The translations under genes and the position numbers were made by a program. Below the pieces are notes generated by a model. The model ran no database searches, was not told the origin of the DNA, and was given only the letters and a program-made list of their open reading frames with translations. From Quillaja saponaria (lineage: Eukaryota; Streptophyta; Magnoliopsida; Fabales; Quillajaceae), in the NCBI GenBank assembly GCA_029379385.1, contig CM055607.1, positions 20,638,615-20,702,614 of the forward strand: DNA of 64,000 bases. Direction: 5' to 3'. Positions 22,558 to 32,136 of the stretch are shown piece after piece. Every line of letters starts with the position of its first letter. Within the stretch, counting starts at the first letter, position 1.

Positions 22558-23828
22558 ATTAGAGTGTATTCAGCCATAAGAGAACAAAAAGGAAAAAGAA
22601 AAATTTAGGTGAAGCAATGGTCTAGGGCAGTTTAAGAACTAGAAGTATAAAAGGAAGATTTTAGTCTCTCGAATAATTAGGGAGTGATTATAAATTAATT
22701 TAAGCATTAAGATATTAATTAACTTAAGTATAGGATTAGGAAAGTAGGGTGTCACACTCAGCGCCAAGGAATTATGTGCCTCAGTGCCATTCTGTACTTA
22801 TATGAACTTCCTAATCATATTGGTATGAGGATGATAGACACATCTTGTATCTGGACCTATTTCGAGGGCAAGTTAGGAATTCTAATCCAAGGAAGAGTTC
22901 AATACCAATACCCCAATCCAATAAGGACTTCAAGTTAGATTAGAATTGCAAAGTTTTTATCTCTTCTAATTAGCCTATAAATGCTCTTAGCTTAAGAGAG
23001 TTTTAGATATCAATTTTTCCAAAGTCAGTAAACATTTTTAAAGTTTCATTTTTGTTTTTACATTTATGAGTTGCTAAACTCTCTTTTCCGATCAAAGGAG
23101 TATTAAACCTGTGGGATTGTGTTGTAAGATTTGATTTGTTCTTCATTTTAATTTAATTATTCAATTCAAGTATCGTGTGTTCTTCTATTTTATTTGTCAT
23201 GGTTGTATGATATGTTAATTAGGTGCGCAACTAATTGATTAGACTTTATTACCTATTGCTAGTTTAGAATAATCAAGTCTGTAATTGCTTAATGATTCTA
23301 ACATATGTAGTAAATAATAGTTTATAATTGCTATGAAGAACATGGATTAGGTTAAATAAACCAAGCTTGTGTATTTATTGCTTAGCTTTAGCTATCTTTC
23401 TATTTCTTAGAACTGTTATTAAATTAAATTTTAAGAGCATATTTAAGGTTGTTTAATAACAAGAGATTAATCAAATAACCTATTTTAATTAACGACAAAC
23501 TAAGGAAAGATTCAGAGTATCATAGCTTGTTAGTATTATAGGCTGAATATTTGAATGAATGATTGAATAATTGTGATCAATGATTAATGTAAAATCTCTA
23601 TGGTGGATAGCTCTTTGTCTATCGAAAGCTTTCTCTATTACTTGTCAGTTATTTAAATTTTGCTTTCAGTTTTACATTCAAACTTAAAACATAAAACCCC
23701 CCTTTATTTATTGTTATTAGAATTTATCACAAATTGGTTAAATTCAAATTTTCGTGGAATTGACCTTTACTTACCCTGACTAGCTAGGTTAAAGTAAATA
23801 ATTTAATTGGTGCTTTTGATACGCATCA

Positions 23829-24490
23829 ATATGTTCAAGAAACTCCATATAAACATCCCTTTTGCTGAAGCTCTTGAACAAATGCTATACTATACAAAAT
23901 TTATTAAGGACATTTTGTCCAAAAAGAGAAAGTTTGGTGACCATGAAACCGTTGCACTTACTGAAGAGTGCAACGCCATACTTCAAAAGAAGCTACCACC
24001 TAAATTGAAAGATCTGGGTAGTTTCATTATTCCTTGTACCATATGCACACAACACTTTGGTAGGGAACTTTGTGACTTAGGAGCTAGATTAAATTTAATG
24101 CCCTTATCAATTTACCAAAAGCTAGGAATAGGTGAAATAAAACCAAAATTAATAACTCTACAATTAGTCGATAGATCACTTATATACCCTAAAGGAATTG
24201 TAGAGAACATTCTAGTTAAGGTGGACACATTGATCTTCCCTGCTTATTCCATAGTTCTAGATATGGAAGAGGATGAGAAAATACCTATTATATTAGGAAG
24301 ACCTTTTCTAGCTGCTAGTAGGACACTGATTAATGTCCAAAAGGGTGAGCTCATCATGAGGGTAAACGGTCAAGAGATTATATTTAATGTCTTTCAATTC
24401 ATAAAATTCCCTCAAGATCATGATGAATGCTTAGCAATCGACATGGTGAGCAACCTTGCTCGAGAGGTGTTTTTGGAAGACTATCCATGA
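23829..24490 (+). pseudogene. Element B protease
   Basis: The region continues B's gag/pol after element A. The frame 23807-24490 uses an artefactual ATG in A's LTR; real B sequence begins at 23829. It reads 'FKKLHINIPFAEALEQM', 'KKLPPKLKDLGSFIIPCTI', 'LCDLGARLNLMPLSIYQKLG' (active-site DLGA with Arg for Ser), 'YPKGIVENILVKVDTLIFPA', 'DMEEDEKIPIILGRPFLAAS' and 'INVQKGELIMRVNGQEIIF'. The domain is open to 24490, one of the best preserved parts of the window. Its role in a live element is processing of the Gag-Pol polyprotein. Confidence 0.85.
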
Positions 24491-25640
24491 GACCCTCTTG
24501 AAGTATCAATAATTTCATACATTGCAAGAGAAGATGATGATTATATGGAGTGTATGAAATTATTTGATGTATCACTACATATGTTGAAACCAAATAATAG
24601 ATTCAAAAATCTGGATTTACTACCATCCACCCCATTAGGATCAAGGCCATCAATTGGAAAGCCACCTACCTTGGAGTTGAAACCATTACCAAATCATCTA
24701 AGGTCTATTTTTCTTGGTCATTCATCCAATTTGCCTATTATTATTTCTATATCTCTTACTAACATGTAGGAAGACAAACTCCTTTATGTATTGAGAGAAC
24801 ACAAAAGAGCATTGGGATGGACAATTGCTGACATTAACAGTATATGCCCTTCCTTTTACATGTACAATATCCTCATGGAGGATAATCATAAAGCTACAAT
24901 AGAGCATCAAAGGAGGCTTAATCCCATAATGAAAGAAGTGGCGAAAAAGGAAATCATCAAATGGCTAGATGCTGGAATTATCTAGCCAATCTCAGATAGT
25001 CATTGGGTAAGTCCTATCCAATGTGGACCAAAGAAAGGAGGGATGATAGTTGTTACAAATACAAATAATGAACTCACTCCTACAAGAATAGTTATTGGTT
25101 AGAGGGTATGCATGGACTACCAAAAGCTAAATAAAGCTATAAGGAAGGACCACTTTCCTCTTCCATTTATTGACCAAATGCTAGACCGGCTAGTAGGTAA
25201 GGAATATTATTACTTTATAGATGGTTATTCAGGGTATAATCAAATTGCTATTGCCTCAGAAGACCAAGAAAAACCACATTTACTTGCCCCTATGGCACCT
25301 TTGACTTTAGAAGGATGCCTTTTGATGCCTTTTAGTCTATGCAATGCCCCAACCATCTTTCAAAGATGCATGATGGCAATCTTCACCTATATGGTAGAGC
25401 AAGGGCTTGAGTTTTTATGGATGACTTTTTTGTTTTAGGCTATTCATATGATTTTAACCTCTATGCTTAAAAGATGTGAAGAGACCAACTTGGTCTTAGA
25501 TTGAGAAAAGTGCCACTTCATGGTACAAGAGGGTATAGGTCTAGGCTATAGGGTGTCTAACAAGGGAATTGAGGTAGATAGAGCTAAGATAGAAACTATA
25601 GAAAAGCTACCTCCCCCTAGTTCAACAAAAGGAAATAAGA
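24491..25640 (+). pseudogene. Element B reverse transcriptase (degenerate)
   Basis: Pre-RT linker ('LELKPLPNHLRSIFLG', 'ALGWTIADINSICPSFYMYN'), then 'MKEVAKKEIIKWLDAGII', 'VCMDYQKLNKAIRKDHFPLP', 'YYYFIDGYSGYNQIAIASED' with the first catalytic Asp. A frameshift around 25270-25330 garbles the FGTFAYRRMPFGL box, which returns as 'LMPFSLCNAPTIFQRCMMAI'. The VFMDDF box is present near 25410-25430 but only in a shifted frame. Stops at 24768, 24984 and 25102 and frameshifts make it inactive. Confidence 0.85.
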
Positions 25641-26275
25641 AGCTTTCTAGGCCATACAGGTTTATATAGGAGATTTATAAAAGACTTTTCAAAAATATCC
25701 AAATCACTTTGTAATCTCCCAAAAAAAGACTCCTCATTCATATTTGATGATGTATGTCTTGTTACATTTTTAGAGCTGAAAAACAATTTGATATCTACCC
25801 CAATAATTGTAACTCCAAATTGGACCAACCCTTTGAATTGACGTGTGATGCTAGTGACTTTGTGATAAAAGTAATTTTAGGGCAAAGAAAAGAAAAGATA
25901 TTTCACTCTATATATTATGCTATCAAGATTTTAAATGATGCTCAGTTGAACTATACCGCAACTGAAAAAGAACTTTTAGTACTAGTGTTTACTTTTGATA
26001 AGTTTTGCTCTTATTTAATCGAAGCTTCTGTTATTGTTTTTACTAACCACTTTGTTATTAAGTATTTGATTGACAAAAAGGGTGCAAAGCCTAGGTTGAT
26101 AAGATGGATCTTGTTATTACAAGAGTTCAACTTGGAGATTAAAGATCGAGAGAGCTCTGAAAATCAAGCTGATCACCTATCAAGGTTGAAAGGAGAAGAT
26201 AAAGTGGCTAAGCCCATCATCATAAATGAAACATTCCCGGATGAACAACTCTTCCTTATTACTCATAAATAATTG
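25641..26275 (+). pseudogene. Element B RNase H (degenerate)
   Basis: The frame 25754-26272 covers most of the domain: '[20 protein letters not shown]' (first catalytic Asp), '[20 protein letters not shown]' (Glu), '[20 protein letters not shown]' where the second Asp (usually TDH) is Asn, and '[12 protein letters not shown]' (last Asp). It ends with the linker '[12 protein letters not shown]'. The upstream part is out of frame. The Asp to Asn change would by itself impair activity. Confidence 0.8.
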
Positions 26276-27262
26276 CCCTAGTACACTGACTTTGTCAACT
26301 ATCTTGTTGGTAAAGTCTTTCCTCCTTAATTAACATCTCAACAAAAGAAAAAGTTTTACATGATGCAAGATTTTTTGTTTGGGATGACCCCTTCTTGTTT
26401 AAGCATTATGTCGATCAGATATTAAGAAGGTGTGAATCACTATGGGTCCACTCATCTCCTCATACACTAATCAATACATCATTGTTTCTGTGGACTACGT
26501 CTCCAAGTGGGTTGAAGTCATTTTGTGCCAACCAATGATTCTAAAGTCATGACTAAATTCTTGAAAAAGAACATCTTCACATGCTTTGGCATACCTTGAG
26601 CAATCATCAGTAATAGAGGGTCTTACTTTTGCAACAAACAAGTGGGAACCCTTTTTGTCAAATATGGGATGACTTACAAGATTGCACTAGCATATCATCC
26701 ACAAGAGAGTGGATAAGTTGAGGTCTCCAATAGAGAGGTCAAAAGGATCCTAGAGAAGATAGTATGTCCTTCAAGAAAGGATTGGTCCAAAATATTGGAT
26801 GATGCTCTATGGGCATACCGTACAGCTTACAAGACCCCTTTAGGCATGTCTCCCTTTCGGCTAGTTTTTGGCAAGGCTTGCCACCCACCAGTTGAGTTAG
26901 AACATAATGCCTATTGGGCAATAGAAAAGCTGAACCTTGATTATTGAGCCATTAGCAAAAATAGACTCCTTCAATTGAACAAAATGGATGAGTTTAGGCT
27001 TAATGTATATAAGAATGCTAAACTCTACAAGAAAAAGACCAAGAGGCTGCATGATTAAAGGATTGTTGAGCACTGCTTTGAGCTGGGTCAACAAGTCCTT
27101 CTCTACAATTCCTTGTTGAAGATTTTCCCAGGAAAGCTCAAATCAAGATGGTGTGGTCCATTCCCCATCGCTAAAGTATTTCCATATGGTGCTATGGAGT
27201 TAATTGCCAGTAATCTACATAGAATATTCAAAGTGAATGGCCAACAATTGAAATGCTAGATT
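26276..27262 (+). pseudogene. Element B integrase, zinc finger deleted
   Basis: 'HYVDQILRRC' of the linker joins at about 26430 to 'MGPLISSYTNQYIIVSVDYV', so the HHCC zinc-binding region is missing. Core pieces: 'NQYIIVSVDYVSKWVEV' (first Asp), 'FGIP-AIISNRGSYFCNK' where the second catalytic Asp (SDRG/SDGG) is Asn, '[20 protein letters not shown]' (Glu). Tail: '[20 protein letters not shown]', 'ELGQQVLLYNS', 'GKLKSRWCGPFPI' and 'IFKVNGQQLK' (to about 27255). Stops within. Confidence 0.85.
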
Positions 27263-27276
27263 AGGAAATCAGCAAT

Positions 27277-27288
27277 GCTCTGATACCA
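27277..27288 (-). other. Primer binding site, initiator tRNA-Met (copia fragment)
   Basis: Minus-strand TGGTATCAGAGC, two bases from the LTR end (minus-strand ...CTCAACA). It fixes the orientation of the adjacent LTR. The internal region that should follow is absent: B's integrase tail lies immediately beyond. Confidence 0.75.
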
Positions 27289-27290
27289 CT

Positions 27291-28374
27291 TGTTGAGAAA
27301 TTGGCCAAACTTTGATTCCACTTATTAGGAATCACTACTGTTCTCTAACATATCCTGTTGGGATTACACAGCGAAATAAATCAATTGACCATCAAGCTAC
27401 AAGAATAAATGTACTAAGCAAGAAGAATAACAGCATCAGATTTACGTGGAAAATCTTCTAAAGTCAAGGAAAAAATCACGTGACAAACTCTAACAAATCT
27501 TCCATATAATAATAATAGCAGGTACACAAATCCTCTCTAGTTACTACTAGAGGTACACAAATCATCCCTAGTTACTATTAGAGGCACACAAATATTATCA
27601 AAGTGAATAACCCAGTGTAAAGACTTTCCCAAAAATAGTAACCCACAATTAACACTCACACTCAACCTCAAATGAGTATTTCCTCACTATTTTTATGACT
27701 CTCACACATACTCACTCTCACTTTGGAATCCCATAATGCACACATGGCACTATTATTAGCCAGCTCTTTGCTTGTCTTCCAGTGCTCATGCACCTACCCA
27801 AAGCATCAAGAGAACAACATTTCTCTTTCTTTGCTCGAGAAGCCCCAGGAGAAAAACTCCTCACATTTTTCTCTCTTCTTCTTAGCTCTCTGCTGCAGCT
27901 TTGGCCTTGGCTCTCTTGGCCTTTCACTCTGATGCCTCCTTCTCTGCATCTTACACCTCTATTTATAGGTGCAAAATCTTGCCACTTTTGTTAAGTGAGA
28001 AATGTGTGAATGGCCTAGCTGCCATACACCAACAATGACTGCCAAAGTCCAAGAAGGTGGCTATGGCAACCAAAAGGAGTTGCCAAATTTGAAGAATAAA
28101 TTCTTTAAACTTGGTGGCTAGAAGTTGCTTGGCTAACTTTGCTTCTGTTGCTGCCATCTGTAGTTGTCCATAAGCCTACTATTAGCTGGAAATTTTCTGC
28201 CATTTTTAGCATCCATTTGCTGCTATTTGCAGCAGCCTAACTTCTCTCTGCAATTTGCAACTTCATAATTCAAACATGGTGGCTGTTTTATTATCAACAA
28301 AACACACCAAAGTTGACATTAATCTAGAAATGGGCTAGACTACAAAATTCTATTGGGAGGAAAAATTGATAACA
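27291..28374 (-). mobile_element. Copia-type LTR with primer site, internal region lost
   Basis: 1084 bases inserted near the end of B's pol. Plus-strand reading is TGTTGAG...AACA; the minus-strand primer site next to 27291 shows the LTR is in minus orientation (start TGTTATCAATT, end CTCAACA). A minus-strand TATA box (TATAAATAG, 27959-27967) supports this. The LTR terminus-spacer-primer-site arrangement is common in Ty1/copia elements; no copia protein is present here, so family is inferred. B's noncoding sequence resumes after 28374. Short frames inside on both strands have no family features. Confidence 0.65.
27959..27967 (-). promoter_or_regulatory. TATA box of the minus-strand copia LTR
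   Basis: TATAAATAG on the minus strand, about 410 bases into the 1084-base LTR, followed on that strand by AGGTGTAAGATGCAG. Confidence 0.5.
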
Positions 28375-29680
28375 ACCATACCTCCATCATACTTGGCGAA
28401 GCCACTTAGCAATATACTAAGTTAAGCTGAGGATTTAAAACCAAGTGCTTCTTTGGAGACAACCCAAGTTTCTAAACCCTTTTTCTTTATTTTTTTTCTT
28501 TTTCTTTTATTAAATTTTTTTACTCAATCTTCACCTCATCTTTATCAGGCCAATCAAGCACTAAGCAAAGTAAGAAACATAAGTGCCAAAATGCCTTAGT
28601 ACCTCAAGCAGTCGTGCTAAAAAAACAAGGGATTTCAATAATAACCTGATAGCATAATGCCTTCTCCTTGATCCATATGCACCGCGGCTCTCAAGAAATC
28701 AAAATCTCAGGCATGTACTCAGAAAGCTATGCGCCATGGCTTAACACTCACACCAAAGAGCCTCAATTTTATTGAAAAATCACTAATTCAAACAGAAAGC
28801 ATCACACCGCGGCCTCACATCTTTTGTGTCACGGCGTCTACCAACCCAAAAAAAAAGATTTTCAAACAGATTGCATGAAGCCACAGCCTCCACTAAGTTA
28901 AGCCGCAGCGTCTAATTTTTACGAAAAACTAGGTGTTAACCTGAGAGCACCAAGTCGTGGTGCTATATCATTCACACCATGGCATAAAATCCTGTGGTTT
29001 AAAAATTTTAAATTCTAGGGCATGGCACCGTGGCTCCTATTACTTCACGTTGTGGTGCTGTATCTGGATTTTAGTTTTAAAAAGGATTTTTAGACCCCAT
29101 AACTTCCCTAACTCAAAATCTAACACCTACTCTTAAAAAAATCAGAAGTTTTAGGCTTAATCTCTCCAACCCAAACCCCATTCTAGCAAATTCTACCACT
29201 CCTGTACAAAACTCTTCACCCACATCACGGCCTACACGCAAGTTTTATGTAGCTTTGACACAAGTAAGTTTTCTTCCTCTTCTATACTTATTCTAATGGA
29301 TTTTCTAGTAGGTAGAATGCTTTTCTTGTGTTGTATGCTTAATTGCTTTATGATTAGTGGGTAGATATGTTTCTTTAAGGTTTGTGCATAATTCTTGGTT
29401 TTGGGTTTTTAGTTACGTGGATATTACATTTTGAATCTTAATATTAAGTTCTTGGGTTTTGTTAGATAGAATTAATGCAATATGGATTTATATCATCCTA
29501 TTATGACCCTTATTCCTATAATTCTTAAATGTATTTTGATAATCTTATGATAGTGGAAATAAGTCTGGGTGTAGGATGATGGAATGTTGATAGGTAATAC
29601 ATGGGTGATATATTGTTGACAATAATATGCCTGAGAATATTGTGTATTACTCTGTTGGATTGGAGACACTTTGTTGATTA
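28375..29680 (+). other. Element B spacer after pol, rich in a decaying GC motif
   Basis: Noncoding. It opens with the sequence usual just after pol in Athila-type elements ('TTCTTTGGAGACAACCCAAG' near 28450), then a T/C-rich tract. Between 28675 and 29075 at least ten copies of a GC-rich motif occur, from intact ACCGCGGC to CCATGGC, GTCGTGG and GCCACAGC. After 29080 it is AT-rich without recognisable content. Confidence 0.6.
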
Positions 29681-29686
29681 TGGGTT

Positions 29687-30645
29687 ATGGTTGACATTGT
29701 TGCTAGGCATTGTGAGGTTCGAGATTATGTTTGTTCGTTTGTCAGGCTAATGGCACCAAAACTCAAGGCCACCAAGCGTGCTCGATCTGCTGGACCAAGC
29801 TTTGACAACAGTAAGTTTATTTTTGTTGTGGCCGAGAAAAGGTTCCATGAAGAGCTAGTAAACAAGAAGATTATGGCTCAACGAGGTCTACAACTTAACC
29901 CCAACTATTTCTGAATCATAGTCCGTCAAATAGATGAACGAAATTGGGCTAAGTTATGTGCACCTCCTTCAGCTAGGATAGTAGTTGCATTGGGCAAAGA
30001 GTTCTATGCCAACCTTGTGGAGCATAATGACTGCAAGGTTATGGTTTGGGGAAAGATGGTGCCATTCACAAGCATGGCCATTAATACCTACTTTCTTGAT
30101 ATTACTGAGACCGATGAATATGTGACTTATGCAAGTGGCATAGTGGATTATGACGTCGTCATCAATGCACTCTGCTACCAGGGCTCGATTTAGAAGCTAA
30201 CGAATGGCGAACCGGTGCACTTCAAAGTTAGTCAGTTGCATTCCACTTCAAGGGTTTAGTATTATTTTGTGTTCACCAATGTGTTACCCAGTGGACATGC
30301 AAGTGATATGACCAAGGAGCGAGCAATCCTTGTCTATGCTATATTAAGAGGTTTTTCCATTGATATTGGTTCTATTATACGTAGTGCTATATTGCAGGCA
30401 TCAACTATTAGACATCTTAGCATATGGTTCCCCTCCTTTTTCACTGAACTATGCCAGAGGCCACACTGATTTGGGAGGACACTGAGCTATTGTCATTACA
30501 GAAAAGGCCAATCGATGACAAGCTAATGAACAAGTTCCTAAATCGTAACTTTGAAGCAAGAGAGTATGATCCAGTAACTCTAGCTTATCCCTCATCGACT
30601 AGTGTGCAACAACTCACATTGGCTCAGCACTCTCTTGTTTAGAGG
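29687..30645 (+). pseudogene. Element B third open-frame region (Athila-type post-pol protein)
   Basis: Four adjoining frames (29687-29914, 29990-30193, 30269-30469, 30451-30642) together resemble the protein found between pol and 3' LTR in Athila-group elements and annotated in plants as 'putative plant transposon protein'. Recognisable parts: a basic start 'MAPKLKATKRARSAGPSFDN', 'RFHEELVNKKIMAQRGLQL', 'KEFYANLVEHNDCKVMVWGK', 'VPFTSMAINTYF', 'NVLPSGHASDMTKERAILVY', 'FSIDIGSIIRSAIL' and 'SIWFPSFFTELC'. Function is unknown; an envelope-like role has been suggested for the third frame of some Athila elements, but I see no clear membrane segment here. Stops separate the pieces. Identification rests on remembered family patterns. 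Confidence 0.6.
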
Positions 30646-30823
30646 TGTAGTGCGCGGAGCATTGGTAATGTCAATTATCAGAATAATGAGTTGCTGCAAA
30701 TGATGTTGCAACCAGGAGGATTGGATTCTTCTACATTCCCTCCTTATCCCAAGCCTGTAGCTCCCTTCCCTCATCCCGATAAGGACATTGGTATAAACTT
30801 TGTTTGTTTTTCCTTTTGGTTTT

Positions 30824-31025
30824 TTTTTTCCTTGTCTTTCTTCATTTCTTAAACATTAGGATACTATTTAATTTAGGTTTGGGAGGGGGGGGGGGTATAT
30901 TAAGGCCATCTTTGGACTAATAAATTTTTTCCTTGTCTTTCTTCATTTCTTAAACATTAGGATACTGTTTAATTTAGGTTTGGGAGGGGGGGGGGGTATA
31001 TTAAGGCCATCTTTGGACTAATAAA
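30824..31025 (+). repeat. 101-base tandem duplication containing a G-run
   Basis: Units 30824-30924 and 30925-31025 are nearly identical; I see one substitution (ACTATTTAA versus ACTGTTTAA) plus length variation in the T-run at the start. Each holds AATTTAGGTTTGGGAGGGGGG, which is similar to an Athila-type polypurine tract. It lies in B's noncoding tail. Confidence 0.9.
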
Positions 31026-31132
31026 GCCTTTGTATATCCACCCTTTGATTTTATATTTCCTTAGTTATCTACTTTTAAGCTGAAAGCCTATTATTTCTAG
31101 CACATGCATATGTCAACCAATTTTTTGTTTGT

Positions 31133-31341
31133 AAGACCCATTTGCAAAGGGCGAGCCTTGGCGCAACGGTAAAGTTGTTCCTTTGGTGACCTGTAAATCA
31201 CGGATTCGAGGCGTGGAAACAGCCTCTTTGCAAAAATATAAGGGAATGGTTGCGTACATGTGCTCCCACCCTCCCGCTACCCCCGCAATAGCCGGGGAGC
31301 ACTTTGTGCACCAGGTGAGCCCTTTTTAAGACCCATTTGCA
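31133..31341 (+). mobile_element. Au-type SINE with target-site duplications
   Basis: SINE body 31147-31327 (181 bases). The tRNA-like head GGGCGAGCCTTGGCGCAACGG holds an A box and GATTCGAGGC near 31203 a B box, for RNA polymerase III. The middle 'GTGGAAACAGCCTCTTTGCA' and the end 'CTTTGTGCACCAGG...CCCTTTTT' match the Au SINE pattern of flowering plants, which ends in a short T-run rather than poly(A). Perfect 14-base direct repeats AAGACCCATTTGCA flank it (31133-31146, 31328-31341). Such elements encode nothing and rely on LINE enzymes. Perfect duplications suggest it is younger than its host, element B. Confidence 0.9.
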
Positions 31342-32136
31342 CCCTATTACTATCAAGCACATTAAATATGCAGTATAATTGAGCTATAAAAAGAGAAAGA
31401 AGCAAGTCTATGAAGGTGAATGCAACACAAGGAAGAAAAGAAAAAAATTTGTTATCATCCCCACTTAATAAAAATTAAGTTTGGGGGTGCGATGTGAAAA
31501 TTCCTTGAGAATTTGTCTACAAACCAAAGGTTTGGTTAAAAAAAGGAGAAAAAAAAAAAAGAATAAAAGAAAGATAATAGAAGGAAAAAGAGGAGAGCAT
31601 CTATACCCATAGAAGAAGATATGGGTGTTATATAAAAACATGTGATGAAATAGTTGAAGCCTGAGCTAGTAGGAGTTAACACTTTATCAAAGAAAAGCTA
31701 AAAAAGAGGGGTGAGCTCATACAAAGAATTTGTGCTTAGAGTAATTGAGCCTAAAAATTTCATTTCATCAAACCTTTGTCATAGCCATACATCACAAGCT
31801 GAATAAAAAACCTATTAATTTTTGACTGACTGTTAGCTTACACTAGTGGAGAGAGGAAGGAAAGCCTTAGGGGTTAAGATTAATCTTTGAGTTATCTTGA
31901 AAATATATTTGAAGCCATCTAACTTTAGTAACAGTGCCTTGCACAAACACAAAAGAAGTTTGCCCAAACATGACAAATTTAGAGTTATACTTGTGCTTTG
32001 TCTTGAGTCAAGTATTTGTTATAAAATTTGAGGATTTTAAAGGAATAATTATTTCATCATTGATAGGTTAATTGTGATTTTTGTTTGATTGTTTTCTTTC
32101 TTTTTGCTCAGGACTGGCAAAATACTAAGTACACTG
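31342..32136 (+). other. Element B noncoding tail to 3' LTR
   Basis: No coding content. A polypurine-like AAGTTTGGGGGTG at 31477-31489 lies about 650 bases before the LTR. An A/G-rich run lies at 31540-31600. The bases directly before the LTR (GCTCAGGACTGGCAAAATACTAAGT) match the context of element A's polypurine tract, but the G-run itself has been lost. Confidence 0.65.

Larger units (their letters stand above)
20367..22756 (+). mobile_element. Internally deleted LTR retrotransposon (element C)
   Basis: A single long LTR, TGTAACACCCC...AGGGTGTTACA (20367-22541, 2175 bases), is followed by an initiator-Met primer site and about 200 bases that end in a second LTR end, AGGGTGTCACA (22756). 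The last 30 bases before the two LTR ends are similar but not identical. I read it as an LTR element whose whole coding region and most of the 3' LTR were lost in one deletion. No gag or pol remains. Flanking pentamers CGAAG and CTCAG do not match, so no target duplication is visible. The TGTAACACC start is frequent in Tekay-type LTRs, but with no protein the clade is uncertain. Confidence 0.65.
11596..23828 (+). mobile_element. Athila/Tat-like Ty3/gypsy retrotransposon (element A)
   Basis: Complete in outline: 5' LTR 11596-13105, primer site, gag, protease, RT, RNase H, integrase, long noncoding tail, polypurine tract, 3' LTR 19854-23828 (itself interrupted by element C). Flanking pentamers are ATGTG (11591-11595) and ATATG (23829-23833), a target duplication with one change, and the host gag/pol frame of B continues across the site. 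In a stretch of about 190 bases compared by eye (LTR positions near 12426-12617 and 23160-23352) I count about 13 substitutions, so the insertion is old. Every coding domain has many stops. The same element recurs at 51634-63864 after the gap. Confidence 0.9.
19854..23828 (+). repeat. Element A 3' LTR, split by element C
   Basis: Begins TGATAGGAG, ends CGCATCA. Parts 19854-20366 and 22757-23828 together give about 1585 bases against 1510 in the 5' LTR; the extra bases are next to the C insertion. TATA box TATAAATG at 22976-22983. Confidence 0.85.

Noticed and set aside
23807..23828. ATG at 23807 as the start of a protease gene
   Set aside because: These bases are the last part of element A's 3' LTR; the coding sequence of B begins after the target duplication at 23829.
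27718..28157. Overlapping short frames on both strands around 27.7-28.2 kb as a small gene
   Set aside because: They lie wholly within the copia LTR, around its TATA box, and show no protein-family features.
31147..31220. A tRNA gene
   Set aside because: A and B boxes are present, but no cloverleaf with paired acceptor stem is apparent, and the unit is flanked by target duplications and continues as an Au-type SINE.
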